From: Flavobacterium psychrophilum
GTDB taxonomy: Bacteria; Bacteroidota; Bacteroidia; Flavobacteriales; Flavobacteriaceae
Reading direction: 5' to 3'
DNA: 64,000 bases
Assembly: GCA_945860385.1 (NCBI GenBank)
Contig: CAMAQD010000008.1
Coordinates: 62,001-126,000 of the forward strand
This document shows, piece after piece, positions 36,188-45,241 of the stretch (its first letter is position 1; every line of letters starts with the position of its first letter). Below the pieces are notes generated by a model that had not been told where the DNA came from, ran no database searches, and saw only the letters and a program-made list of their open reading frames with translations. The translations under genes and the position numbers were made by a program.

Positions 36188-37477
36188 ATGTCATTCAACT
36201 CATTAGGATTATCAGATGCTTTGTTAAAAGCCATCAGCAAAAAAGGATACACAACCCCTTCTCCAATACAAAAAAAAGCAATTCCACCCATCTTGGAAGG
36301 CAAAGACGTATTGGCATCGGCACAAACAGGAACAGGAAAAACAGCCGGTTTCACTTTGCCCATTTTACAATTATTATCGCTTGGAAAACATTTAAGCCAC
36401 AGACCCATTCGTGCTTTGATACTAACCCCAACGAGAGAATTGGCAGCCCAAATATTGGCCAATATAAAAGAATATAGCGAATTTGTCGATTTGCGCAGCA
36501 CCGTAATTTTTGGAGGTGTAAACCAAAATCCCCAAGTAGCTCAATTGCGCCAAGGTGTCGATATTTTAGTTGCAACTCCAGGACGATTAATCGATTTGCA
36601 AAATCAGGGTTTGGTCTCACTTTCCAAGGTTGAAATCCTGGTTTTGGATGAAGCAGATCGAATGCTGGATATGGGATTTTTACGAGATATTGAACGCATC
36701 CTAAAAGTTTTGCCATCCAAAAGGCAAAACCTGATGTTTTCGGCAACGTTCTCCAAAGACATCAAGAAACTGGCAATGGGCATTTTGCATCATCCGGTTC
36801 AGGTGGAAGCCACACCCGAAAATACGACCGTAGACGCCATTATCCAAAAAGTATATCCTTGTGCCAAAGAGAAAAAAACAGAACTGATTATAAAACTGAT
36901 TACGGAAGGCAATTGGAAACAGATTTTGGTTTTTACCCGTACCAAACAAGGTGCCAACAAGCTGACTGAAAGTATGATTAGCGCCGGAATTAAAGCTGCA
37001 GCTATTCACGGAAATAAAGGTCAAGGCGCTCGGACAAAAGCTTTAGCCAGTTTCAAAAACGGAAGCCTGACCGCTTTAGTAGCTACCGATATTGCTGCTA
37101 GAGGTTTAGACATTCCATTATTGCCGCACGTTGTCAATTTTGAATTGCCCAATATTCCTGAAGATTATGTACACCGAATTGGCCGTACAGGAAGAGCTGG
37201 AGCCAGTGGAGAAGCCATTTCGCTATTTAGTCCAGACGAAACTGTTTTTCTACGTGATATAGAAAAATTGGTGGGTTTAAAATTGCCAAAAGAAAACATA
37301 AAAGGTTTTGAGCCAGATCCAAACGCTTCAACGGAACCCATAAAACAAGGGCAAGGAAGAGTACAACGCAATTCAACTCCTCGTCAACCCAAAACAGATA
37401 CTGCAAAAAAAAGCAGTAATAACAGCTTTGGTCCAAGACGTCCACAACAGAATAATGATAGACGTTCTAATAGATAA
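36188..37477 (+). CDS. DEAD-box ATP-dependent RNA helicase, RhlE type
   Basis: 429 residues. Q motif ([31 protein letters not shown]) at the start, Walker [11 protein letters not shown] (about 45-54), [17 protein letters not shown] at about 154-157 ([14 protein letters not shown]), SAT, then domain 2 with ARGLDIP and [11 protein letters not shown] basic, low-complexity tail from about 375 is rich in Arg/Asn/Gln. RhlE-like helicases act in ribosome assembly and cold adaptation. Monocistronic and convergent with comM across a repeat-rich gap. Confidence 0.93.
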   Translation: MSFNSLGLSDALLKAISKKGYTTPSPIQKKAIPPILEGKDVLASAQTGTGKTAGFTLPILQLLSLGKHLSHRPIRALILTPTRELAAQILANIKEYSEFVDLRSTVIFGGVNQNPQVAQLRQGVDILVATPGRLIDLQNQGLVSLSKVEILVLDEADRMLDMGFLRDIERILKVLPSKRQNLMFSATFSKDIKKLAMGILHHPVQVEATPENTTVDAIIQKVYPCAKEKKTELIIKLITEGNWKQILVFTRTKQGANKLTESMISAGIKAAAIHGNKGQGARTKALASFKNGSLTALVATDIAARGLDIPLLPHVVNFELPNIPEDYVHRIGRTGRAGASGEAISLFSPDETVFLRDIEKLVGLKLPKENIKGFEPDPNASTEPIKQGQGRVQRNSTPRQPKTDTAKKSSNNSFGPRRPQQNNDRRSNR

Positions 37478-37530
37478 TTAATTTTTATTGTTTTTTAGGA
37501 GCAAAACATTTTCGTTTCTTAAGAACCTAT

Positions 37531-37604
37531 TTCCCGCTTTACGTTACAATCTTTTCCTTTTTTAAAGAAAAAAAAGGAAAAGGATTTCCACTGCAATCGG
37601 GGCT
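37531..37604. repeat. Imperfect palindromic element (~74 bp) downstream of the helicase
   Basis: The outer ends TTCCCGCTTTACG... and ...GCAATCGGGGCT are rough inverted repeats; the centre is a strong hairpin, CTTTTCCTTTTTT paired with AAAAAAGGAAAAG (about 37551-37585). The AT-only core could also act as terminator for the helicase. It looks like an interspersed non-coding element rather than a gene part; other genomic copies would be needed to prove that. The surrounding gap 37478-37787 contains no gene. Confidence 0.6.
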
Positions 37605-37643
37605 ATAAATCACCATTTTCTTTCTAAAGACCTTCGTTTCCAT

Positions 37644-37670
37644 GCTCCGCAAAGTCTCCGGCTTTGCGGA
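37644..37670. repeat. REP-like short repeat, copy 2 (perfect stem)
   Basis: Arms TCCGCAAAG (37646-37654) and CTTTGCGGA (37662-37670) pair perfectly around TCTCCGG. Same element as at 35488 and 37747. Confidence 0.88.
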
Positions 37671-37746
37671 TGTGTTCATCAGTCTGTAATTGATATAGAA
37701 ATCAAACAATCCAAAAACAAAATCAATTAGAAACCGAAAATCACTA

Positions 37747-37772
37747 CCTCAAAGTCGGAGACTTTGCGGAGC
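37747..37772. repeat. REP-like short repeat, copy 3 (inverse orientation)
   Basis: CCTCAAAGTCGGAGACTTTG followed by CGGAGC is the exact reverse complement of copy 1 (35488-35513). It lies 15 bp from the comM stop and faces copy 2 about 76 bp away, as a divergent pair. Confidence 0.87.
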
Positions 37773-37787
37773 CTTATATTAAATGAA

Positions 37788-39323
37788 TCACCCCAGCCAC
37801 CCATCACGATCCAAACTTCTATACTGAATCGCTTCAGCAATGTGAGAGGAAATAACTTTTGGTGCTGCTTCTAAATCAGCGATAGTTCGGGCTACTTTAA
37901 GAATTCTGTCGTAAGCTCGTGCCGAAAGATTCAAACGTTCCATTGCGGTTTTCAACAATTGTTTCGAAACATCATCAAGAGCGCAATACTCGCGAATGTG
38001 TTTAGTGTTCATCTGAGCATTGTAATGGATGTTTTCCATTTGCACAAAACGTTCCGTTTGGATTTCGCGAGCAGCGGTAACACGTTTCCGAATTTCGACA
38101 CTGCTTTCCGCTTTTTGATCTTCGGAGAGTTTTTCAAAAGGCACTGGCGTCACTTCTATGTGAATGTCGATTCTATCCAATAAAGGTCCCGAAATTTTAC
38201 TTAAATACCGTTGCATTTCATGTGGCGAAGAAGTTTGCGGCGAATCGGGATCATTAAAAAAACCACTCGGACTTGGATTCATACTCGCCACCAACATAAA
38301 AGACGAAGGATAAGTCACAGTAAACTTGGCTCTCGAAATGGTTACTTCTCTATCTTCCAAAGGCTGACGCATCACTTCGAGAACATCTCTTTTGAATTCC
38401 GGCAATTCATCCAGAAACAAAACGCCGTTGTGCGCCATCGAAATTTCTCCCGGTTGCGGATAGCTTCCTCCTCCTACTAAAGCCACATTCGAGATAGTAT
38501 GATGTGGGCTTCTAAATGGTCGCTGATTCATCAAACCTACTTCTTTTAATTTTCCGGCAACACTATGAATTTTGGTAGTTTCCAATGCTTCTCGCAAAGT
38601 CATTGGAGGCAAAATACTAGGCAAACGCTTGGCAAGCATTGTTTTTCCAGCTCCTGGTGGCCCAATCAAAATAATATTATGTCCGCCAGCTGCCGCAATT
38701 TCCATACATCTTTTTATAGACTCCTGCCCTTTCACATCGCTAAAATCGAATTCTGGAAAGTCTAATGTTTTATAAAATTCAGCTCGAGTATCTATTATTG
38801 TGGGTTCTAAAGTGCCTTTACCTTCCAGAAAATCAATCACTTCCTGTACATTTTCAACACCGTAAACATCCAATCCAGCGACAATTGCGGCTTCTTTCAC
38901 ATTTTGCTTCGGAAGAAAAAAACCTTTAAATCCCTCCTCTTTGGCTTTAATGGCAATAGGCAAAGCACCACGAATGGGTTGCAAACCTCCATCGAGTGAA
39001 AGTTCTCCCATAATTACATATTTGTCAATTTCATCTGCTTGAATTTGGGCGGAAGCCACGAGAATTCCAATAGCAAGTGTCAAATCATAAGCCGAGCCTT
39101 CTTTACGCAAATCGGCCGGTGCCATATTGATGGTGATTTTCTTGCCAGGCATTGCATACCCATTATTTTTAAGCGCGGCAGCAATCCGGTAACTGCTTTC
39201 CTTTATGGCATTGTCGGGCAAACCAACTAAATGATACCCAATTCCTTTGTCAATATTGACTTCGACAGTAATTGTGGTGGCTTCTACACCAAAAACAGCA
39301 CTTCCAAAAACTTTTACTAACAT
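37788..39323 (-). CDS. comM: ComM/YifB-like magnesium-chelatase family AAA+ ATPase
   Basis: 511 residues. The N-terminal ChlI-like/Lon-S16-type domain (MLVKVFGSAVFGVEATTITVEVNIDKG to about 175) carries ADLRKEGSAYDLTLAIGIL. The Mg-chelatase AAA+ domain (about 190-400) has Walker A GPPGAGKT (223-230) and Walker B LFLDELPEF, plus FRSPHHTISNVALVGGG. The C-terminal helical domain (about 405-510) ends AEAIQYRSLDRDGW. ComM is a helicase that promotes branch migration during natural transformation. No other competence gene is nearby. Confidence 0.93.
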   Translation of the reverse strand: MLVKVFGSAVFGVEATTITVEVNIDKGIGYHLVGLPDNAIKESSYRIAAALKNNGYAMPGKKITINMAPADLRKEGSAYDLTLAIGILVASAQIQADEIDKYVIMGELSLDGGLQPIRGALPIAIKAKEEGFKGFFLPKQNVKEAAIVAGLDVYGVENVQEVIDFLEGKGTLEPTIIDTRAEFYKTLDFPEFDFSDVKGQESIKRCMEIAAAGGHNIILIGPPGAGKTMLAKRLPSILPPMTLREALETTKIHSVAGKLKEVGLMNQRPFRSPHHTISNVALVGGGSYPQPGEISMAHNGVLFLDELPEFKRDVLEVMRQPLEDREVTISRAKFTVTYPSSFMLVASMNPSPSGFFNDPDSPQTSSPHEMQRYLSKISGPLLDRIDIHIEVTPVPFEKLSEDQKAESSVEIRKRVTAAREIQTERFVQMENIHYNAQMNTKHIREYCALDDVSKQLLKTAMERLNLSARAYDRILKVARTIADLEAAPKVISSHIAEAIQYRSLDRDGWLG

Positions 39324-39493
39324 AGTTGTTTATTTGATTTTATAAATATAGGAAAGTTTTTAATAAAAGATTGTTCGAGCATAAACATTTTAGAAAATAA
39401 GCGAACATAAAAAACAAATGTTAAATTACGATAATTTTAACACAAAGTGTTATACATTCTATACATTAGCACCTAAATTAATTAGAAAAATAT

Positions 39494-42490
39494 ATGAACA
39501 GAATTCTTCTTCTCCTCATTTTGGGAATTTTTATCCCAACCATTAATGCACAAGAATATTTTCCAAACAATGAAAGTGTCCAAAATAAAAACAACAATTA
39601 TGTCGTGTTCACTAATGCCAAGATTTATGTTACTCCAACACAAATCGTTGAAAAAGGTAGTTTACTTATTCAAAACGGAAAAGTAATTGCTGCTGGAATC
39701 AACATTTCAATCCCTAAAAACTGTACAACAATAAACCTAGAAGGAAAGTCTATTTATCCTTCGTTTATAGATATTTACACCGATTTTGGAATTGAAAAAC
39801 CTAAAAATACGACAACTTCGGGCGGCGTTCCAGTTTACGATACTAAACGCGAAGGATTTTATTGGAATGAAAATATTCGCTCAGAAGTCAATGCTTACGA
39901 AAGTTTTAAGTACGACCAAACAAAAGCGACTGAATTTCTAAAAGCGGGTTTTGGCGTTGTGGGAACACACGTTCAGGACGGAATTGCCCGTGGAACAGGA
40001 ACTTTAATAGCCCTAAACAACAGCGATAAAAGTGTTCGGTTATTGTCCAACAAAATAACTAATCATTTTGGGTTTACCAGAAGCGCAACAACAAATCAGG
40101 CTTATCCGAGTTCTTTGATGGGAATGATGGCACTGTTACGCCAGACCTATTTGGATATGAATTGGTATAAAAATGGAAATTCAAAAACCAAAGATTTATC
40201 ATTGGAAGCCTTAATCAACAATGAAAAATTAGTGCAAATTTTTACTACTGAGGACAAATTAAATAGTTTGAGAGCGTCTAAAATTGGTAAAGAATTTGGT
40301 CTAAACTATGTTTTAAAAGGCGCTGGAAATGAGTTTGAAAGAATCGAAGAAATTAAAAACACGAATTCAAAATTCATTATTCCAATTAACTTTCCAGAAG
40401 CGTACGATGTATCGAATTCATTTTTGGCAGATCAGATTGATTTAAGCGATTTACGATTTTGGAATCAAGCACCCACCAACTTGAAAGTGTTGTCCGCTAA
40501 CAACATCGTTTTTGCTTTGACCACAGATAAATTAAAAAAAGTAGAAGATTTTAGAATTAATCTTTTAAAAGCTATAAAATATGGTTTTGACAAAACCAAA
40601 GCATTAGAATCATTGACAACAATTCCGGCATCAATACTTGGAAAGGAAAACGAAATTGGAAGTTTAAAAACGGGTTGTTTTGCGAATTTTGTAATTACTT
40701 CAGGTGAACTATTTGACGAAAAAACTATATTATACGAAAACTGGGTTCAGGGAAATAAATTTGTAGTAAATGACATCTCCACTATTGATATACGTGGCAA
40801 CTATGACTTAACAATAGGTTCAGATTCTTATAAATGGAAAATTGATGGAGAAATTGCAACACCAAAATCAGACATTACTGCAGCAGATGCAAAAAAGGTA
40901 AATTCTAAACTTACTCTAGCCAATAACTGGATAACTGCATTGGTAAAATCTAAAGATACTATTAATGGTAGTTATACAAGGTTAAATGGATATGTAGACA
41001 ATACGCAGAATATTTCTGGTAAAGCTATTCTTGCCAATGGCGATGAAGTACTATGGTCTGCCATAAAAACAACTCCGTTTGTAATCGTAAAAGATACTAC
41101 GAAAGCAGAAAAACCAAATGCAGTTATGTCAGTAACCTATCCAAATATTGCTTTTGGAAACCTTCAAAAACCAGCACAGCAAACCCTTTTGTTCAAAAAC
41201 GCTACCGTTTGGACAAATGAAAAAGAAGGTATTCTTCAAGAAACAGATGTTTTGATCAAAAATGGAAAAATTTCCAGTATTGGAAAAAATTTAGCTGATG
41301 CTTCTGCCACAATTATTGATGCAAAAGGAAAACATTTAACTAGTGGAATCATCGACGAACACTCTCATATTGCAATTTCTAATGGAGTAAATGAAGGCGG
41401 TCACAACTCAAGCGCCGAAGTAACTATTGAAGATGTAATTAATTCCGAAGATGTAAATATTTACAGAGACTTAGCCGGAGGTGTTACTACTTCGCAACTT
41501 TTGCACGGTTCGGCAAATCCTATTGGCGGTCGATCTGCGATTGTTAAGTGGAAATGGGGACAAGCTCCAGAAGAAATGTTATATAAAAATTCACCCCAAT
41601 TTATCAAATTTGCGTTGGGCGAAAATGTAAAACAATCCAATTGGGGAAATGTAAGCCCTACTCGTTTTCCACAATCAAGAATGGGAGTTGAACAGGTTTT
41701 TACAGATTATTTTCAACGTGCCAAAGAATATGACGAAAGCTGGAAAGCATATAATAAAAATGCTAAAAAAGACAAAAACAAAGCTCCTAGAGTAGACCTA
41801 GAATTGCAAACTTTGGCCCAAATCTTAAATAAAGAGCGTTTTATTACTTGTCACTCTTATGTTCAATCAGAAATATTGATGTTAATGAAAGTAGCCGAAA
41901 ATTTTAATTTTAGAATTAATACTTACACCCATATTCTAGAAGGATACAAAGTAGCCGATAAAATGAAAGAACATGGTGTTGGCGCTTCAACATTCTCAGA
42001 TTGGTGGGCTTACAAATTTGAAGTAAATGATGCCATTCCTTACAATGGAGCAATAATGCACAATCAAGGTATTGTCGTTGCCTACAATTCAGATGATGCT
42101 GAAATGTCCAGAAGATTAAATCAGGAAGCAGCAAAAGCAGTTAAATACGGTGATATTTCAGAGGAAGATGCTTGGAAATTTGTGACATTAAATCCAGCAA
42201 AATTATTGCATATCGATGATAAAGTGGGAAGTATCAAAGTAGGAAAAGATGCAGACATAGTGCTTTGGAACAACAATCCATTATCGATTTATGCCAAAGC
42301 TGAAAAAACGTTAATTGAAGGTGTTGTCTATTTTGACACTCAAAAAGATGAATCGCAAAGAGTAGCTGTTGCAAAAGAAAGAACCATTTTGATTGGACAA
42401 ATGTTACAAGAAAAAAACAAAGGAACTAATACGCAAGCGCCAAAGAAAAAAGAGAATAAAGAATATCACTGTGATACTTTAGAACAATAA
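39494..42490 (+). CDS. Exported fused amidohydrolase: inactive-looking N-half plus metal-binding C-half
   Basis: 998 residues. Signal peptide MNRILLLLILGIFIPTINAQ. N-half (about 35-430) has the amidohydrolase beta-sandwich start (NAKIYVTPTQIVEKGSLLIQNGKVIAAG), but where HxH is expected it reads YPSFIDIYTDFG. The C-half (about 560-965) keeps the ligands: His623/His625 in IIDEHSHIAIS, His787 (ITCHSYV), His813 (YTHILEG) and Asp867/868 (AYNSDDAEM), then LNPAKLLHIDDKVGSIKVGKDADIVLW. Likely hydrolyses amide bonds of small peptides or cyclic amides outside the cytoplasm. It is 2 bp from the next gene; cotranscription is near certain. The substrate is not known. Confidence 0.85.
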   Translation: MNRILLLLILGIFIPTINAQEYFPNNESVQNKNNNYVVFTNAKIYVTPTQIVEKGSLLIQNGKVIAAGINISIPKNCTTINLEGKSIYPSFIDIYTDFGIEKPKNTTTSGGVPVYDTKREGFYWNENIRSEVNAYESFKYDQTKATEFLKAGFGVVGTHVQDGIARGTGTLIALNNSDKSVRLLSNKITNHFGFTRSATTNQAYPSSLMGMMALLRQTYLDMNWYKNGNSKTKDLSLEALINNEKLVQIFTTEDKLNSLRASKIGKEFGLNYVLKGAGNEFERIEEIKNTNSKFIIPINFPEAYDVSNSFLADQIDLSDLRFWNQAPTNLKVLSANNIVFALTTDKLKKVEDFRINLLKAIKYGFDKTKALESLTTIPASILGKENEIGSLKTGCFANFVITSGELFDEKTILYENWVQGNKFVVNDISTIDIRGNYDLTIGSDSYKWKIDGEIATPKSDITAADAKKVNSKLTLANNWITALVKSKDTINGSYTRLNGYVDNTQNISGKAILANGDEVLWSAIKTTPFVIVKDTTKAEKPNAVMSVTYPNIAFGNLQKPAQQTLLFKNATVWTNEKEGILQETDVLIKNGKISSIGKNLADASATIIDAKGKHLTSGIIDEHSHIAISNGVNEGGHNSSAEVTIEDVINSEDVNIYRDLAGGVTTSQLLHGSANPIGGRSAIVKWKWGQAPEEMLYKNSPQFIKFALGENVKQSNWGNVSPTRFPQSRMGVEQVFTDYFQRAKEYDESWKAYNKNAKKDKNKAPRVDLELQTLAQILNKERFITCHSYVQSEILMLMKVAENFNFRINTYTHILEGYKVADKMKEHGVGASTFSDWWAYKFEVNDAIPYNGAIMHNQGIVVAYNSDDAEMSRRLNQEAAKAVKYGDISEEDAWKFVTLNPAKLLHIDDKVGSIKVGKDADIVLWNNNPLSIYAKAEKTLIEGVVYFDTQKDESQRVAVAKERTILIGQMLQEKNKGTNTQAPKKKENKEYHCDTLEQ

Positions 42491-42492
42491 AA

Positions 42493-43794
42493 ATGAGAAA
42501 AATATTCAAACTATTAGCAGTTATAAGTATATCAATAACCACAACTGCGCAACAAATACCTGCAAATAAGCAAACTAAATCTTTCTTGATACTAAATGCC
42601 ACAGCACATCTAGGCGATGGAACGGTAATTGAAAACAGTGCCGTTGGGTTTAAAGACGGAAAAATAACACTCGTTGCCGATGCAACAGCAATAAAACTGG
42701 TAAATGGCGCGTATGATATTACCATTCAAGCCGCAGGAAAACACATTTATCCCGGATTTATTGCGCCAAATTCAACTTTAGGTTTAGTAGAAATTGATGC
42801 CGTAAAATCATCAGACGATGAAAGTGAAATTGGAAATATGAATCCTCATATTAGAAGTATTATTGCCTATACAGCAGATTCTAAAGTAATTGAAGCTGTT
42901 AGGCCAAACGGGATTTTAATGGCTCAGATTGCACCACGAGGAGGAACAATTTCTGGCACTTCATCAATCGTGCAACTGGATGCCTGGAATTGGCAAGATG
43001 CGTTAATAAAAGAAAATGATGGAATCCACATCAGTTTTCCTTCTACAATAAAAAGATCAGGTTGGTGGGCAGAACCAGGAGGATTGGAACCAAACAAGGA
43101 ATATCAAAAACAAGTAGATGATATAAGTGCCTTTTTTACAAATGCAAGAACCTATTCCACAAATACATCAAGTGAAAAAAATGTAGTACTTGAGTCCATG
43201 AAAGGAATTTTCAATGGAACTCAAACATTATTTATTCACGCAAATGAAGAAAAACAAATTATTGATGCTGTAAATTTTGGCAAACTAAACGGTGTAAAAA
43301 AAATAGTAATTGTAGGAGGATATAAAGCATATAAAACTGCTGATTTATTGCAAAAAAATAATATTGCAGTTTTATTAAAACGTGTTCATGATATGCCTGA
43401 AAGTAACGATGACGATATCGATTTACCCTATAAAATGGCTAAACTTTTAGTTGACAAAGGGATTCTTGTAGGGTTAGAAAATAGTGGAGGTATGGAACGT
43501 ATGCAAACCAGAAACTTACCTTTTCTTGCCGGAACTTGCGCTGCTTATGGTTTAGACAAGGAACAAGCTTTACAATTAATTACTTTAAATACGGCCAAAA
43601 TTCTAAATATCGACAATCAATGTGGGTCCTTAGAACAAGGAAAAGATGCAACATTATTTATATCAGAAGGTGATGCATTAGATATGAGAACAAATAAACT
43701 AACTCACGCATTTATTCAGGGAAGAGAATTAAGTTTAGAAACACACCAGACCAAACTTAATAAAAAATATAAAGAGAAATACAACCAGAAATGA
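42493..43794 (+). CDS. Exported amidohydrolase-like protein lacking metal ligands, copy A
   Basis: 433 residues with a signal peptide (MRKIFKLLAVISISITTTAQ). It has the amidohydrolase frame: LNATAHLGDGTVIENSAVGFKDGKIT at the start and ITLNTAKILNIDNQCGSLEQGKDATLFI near the end. The metal site is missing: HxH is replaced by IAPNSTLG after YPGF, the later His by IVGGYKAY, and the final Asp by LENSGG; FIHAN retains one His. It is therefore probably a non-catalytic partner of the fused enzyme just upstream. About 2 bp separates them. A terminator follows at 43828. Confidence 0.82.
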   Translation: MRKIFKLLAVISISITTTAQQIPANKQTKSFLILNATAHLGDGTVIENSAVGFKDGKITLVADATAIKLVNGAYDITIQAAGKHIYPGFIAPNSTLGLVEIDAVKSSDDESEIGNMNPHIRSIIAYTADSKVIEAVRPNGILMAQIAPRGGTISGTSSIVQLDAWNWQDALIKENDGIHISFPSTIKRSGWWAEPGGLEPNKEYQKQVDDISAFFTNARTYSTNTSSEKNVVLESMKGIFNGTQTLFIHANEEKQIIDAVNFGKLNGVKKIVIVGGYKAYKTADLLQKNNIAVLLKRVHDMPESNDDDIDLPYKMAKLLVDKGILVGLENSGGMERMQTRNLPFLAGTCAAYGLDKEQALQLITLNTAKILNIDNQCGSLEQGKDATLFISEGDALDMRTNKLTHAFIQGRELSLETHQTKLNKKYKEKYNQK

Positions 43795-43827
43795 ACCTGT
43801 TGAGTGTTTAAAAATTGATACATAAAT

Positions 43828-43870
43828 AAAACAGAGCAAGTTAAAATTGTAATGACACGCTCTGTTTTTT
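43828..43870 (+). terminator. Rho-independent terminator between the two amidohydrolase-like copies
   Basis: Arms AAACAGAGC (43829-43837) and GCTCTGTTT (43859-43867) with a 21-nt loop, followed by a T-run. It ends the operon of 39494-43794 and leaves copy B in a separate unit unless there is read-through. Confidence 0.75.
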
Positions 43871-43931
43871 TATTAAACTTTAAATTTGAATTATTATCCA
43901 TTTAATATTACATTTAAAAAAAAGTCCAAAA

Positions 43932-45233
43932 ATGAAAAGTAATTATATTCTACTGTTTGCATTTATCTTTTCATCAATAATGATCGCTCAGCACGTACCA
44001 GCTAATAAACAAACCAAGTCCATTTTAATTCTAAATGCATTCGCACATATCGGTGATGGAACAATTATTGAGAAAAGCGCTGTTGGTTTTAAGAATGGCA
44101 AAATTACAATTGTAACCCAAGCCAACTTAATTAATACAGCAAAAAACGATTTTGACATTATCATTAATGCTACTGGAAAACATATATACCCTGGATTTAT
44201 TGCGCCAAATTCGACACTAGGCTTAGTAGAAATTGATGCTGTAAAAGCCTCAGATGATGATAGTGAAATTGGAGAAATGAACCCACATATTAGAAGCATT
44301 ATTGCTTATAGTGCAGATTCCAAAGTTGTAGAAACAATGCCTTTAAACGGAATTTTGATGGCTCAAATAACATGTCGGAACGGAATAATTTCTGGCACAT
44401 CATCAATTGTTCAGCTTGATTCTTGGAACTATAATGATGCTTTGTTAAAAGAAAATGATGGTATCCATATCAACTTTCCACGTATTTATAGAAGAACTGG
44501 TTCAAAATTTGAACCCGGATATCTGATTGTAAATAAAGATTATCTTAGTCAAATTGAGAAAATTTCGCAATTTTTCGCAAATTCAAAAGCGTATTTAGCT
44601 GATTTTTCAAAGGACAAAAATTTAACTTTTGATGCAATGAAAGGTCTTTTCGATGGTACTCAAACATTATATATTCACGCAAACAATGAAAAGCAAATTG
44701 CAGACGCAATACATTTATCAAATGAATTCGGCGTTAAAAAAGTTGTAATTGTAGGCGGATATGAGGCCTACAAAATAACAGATTTATTAAGAAAATACAA
44801 TGTCGGCGTCCTTTTAAGGAGAGTACACGATATGCCAGAATACTACGATGAGGATGTAAACTTACCCTTTAAAATAGCTAAAATATTAACGGACAAAGGC
44901 ATACTAGTAGGTTTAGAAAATAGTGGAGACAAAGAAAGAATGAATACTATAAATCTTCCTTTTCTAGCTGGAACCTGCGCTGCGTATGGCTTGGGTATCG
45001 AACAAGCTTTACAATTAATAACGTCAAACACAGCCAAAATATTAGGAATTGATACTCTTTGTGGATCCTTAGAACAAGGAAAAGATGCTACTTTGTTTAT
45101 CTCCGAAGGTGATGCATTAGATATGAGAACTAATAAATTAACTAATGCCTTTATTCAGGGAAGAATGATAGATTTAGAAAATCATCAAACAAAGCTTTAT
45201 TCTAAATATAAAACTAAGTTTAATCAAAAATAA
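43932..45233 (+). CDS. Exported amidohydrolase-like protein lacking metal ligands, copy B
   Basis: 433 residues, the same length as copy A and closely similar along the whole chain (both share HIYPGFIAPNSTLGLVEIDA, SEIG-MNPHIRSIIAY, LLKRVHDMP or LLRRVHDMP, and NLPFLAGTCAAYGL). Signal peptide MKSNYILLFAFIFSSIMIAQ. The same metal ligands are missing. The most divergent part is about 190-235. This is a tandem duplicate of 42493-43794, separated by a terminator and 137 bp. The next gene, a dipeptide epimerase, starts 8 bp after its stop. Confidence 0.82.
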   Translation: MKSNYILLFAFIFSSIMIAQHVPANKQTKSILILNAFAHIGDGTIIEKSAVGFKNGKITIVTQANLINTAKNDFDIIINATGKHIYPGFIAPNSTLGLVEIDAVKASDDDSEIGEMNPHIRSIIAYSADSKVVETMPLNGILMAQITCRNGIISGTSSIVQLDSWNYNDALLKENDGIHINFPRIYRRTGSKFEPGYLIVNKDYLSQIEKISQFFANSKAYLADFSKDKNLTFDAMKGLFDGTQTLYIHANNEKQIADAIHLSNEFGVKKVVIVGGYEAYKITDLLRKYNVGVLLRRVHDMPEYYDEDVNLPFKIAKILTDKGILVGLENSGDKERMNTINLPFLAGTCAAYGLGIEQALQLITSNTAKILGIDTLCGSLEQGKDATLFISEGDALDMRTNKLTNAFIQGRMIDLENHQTKLYSKYKTKFNQK

Positions 45234-45241
45234 ATAATCTA

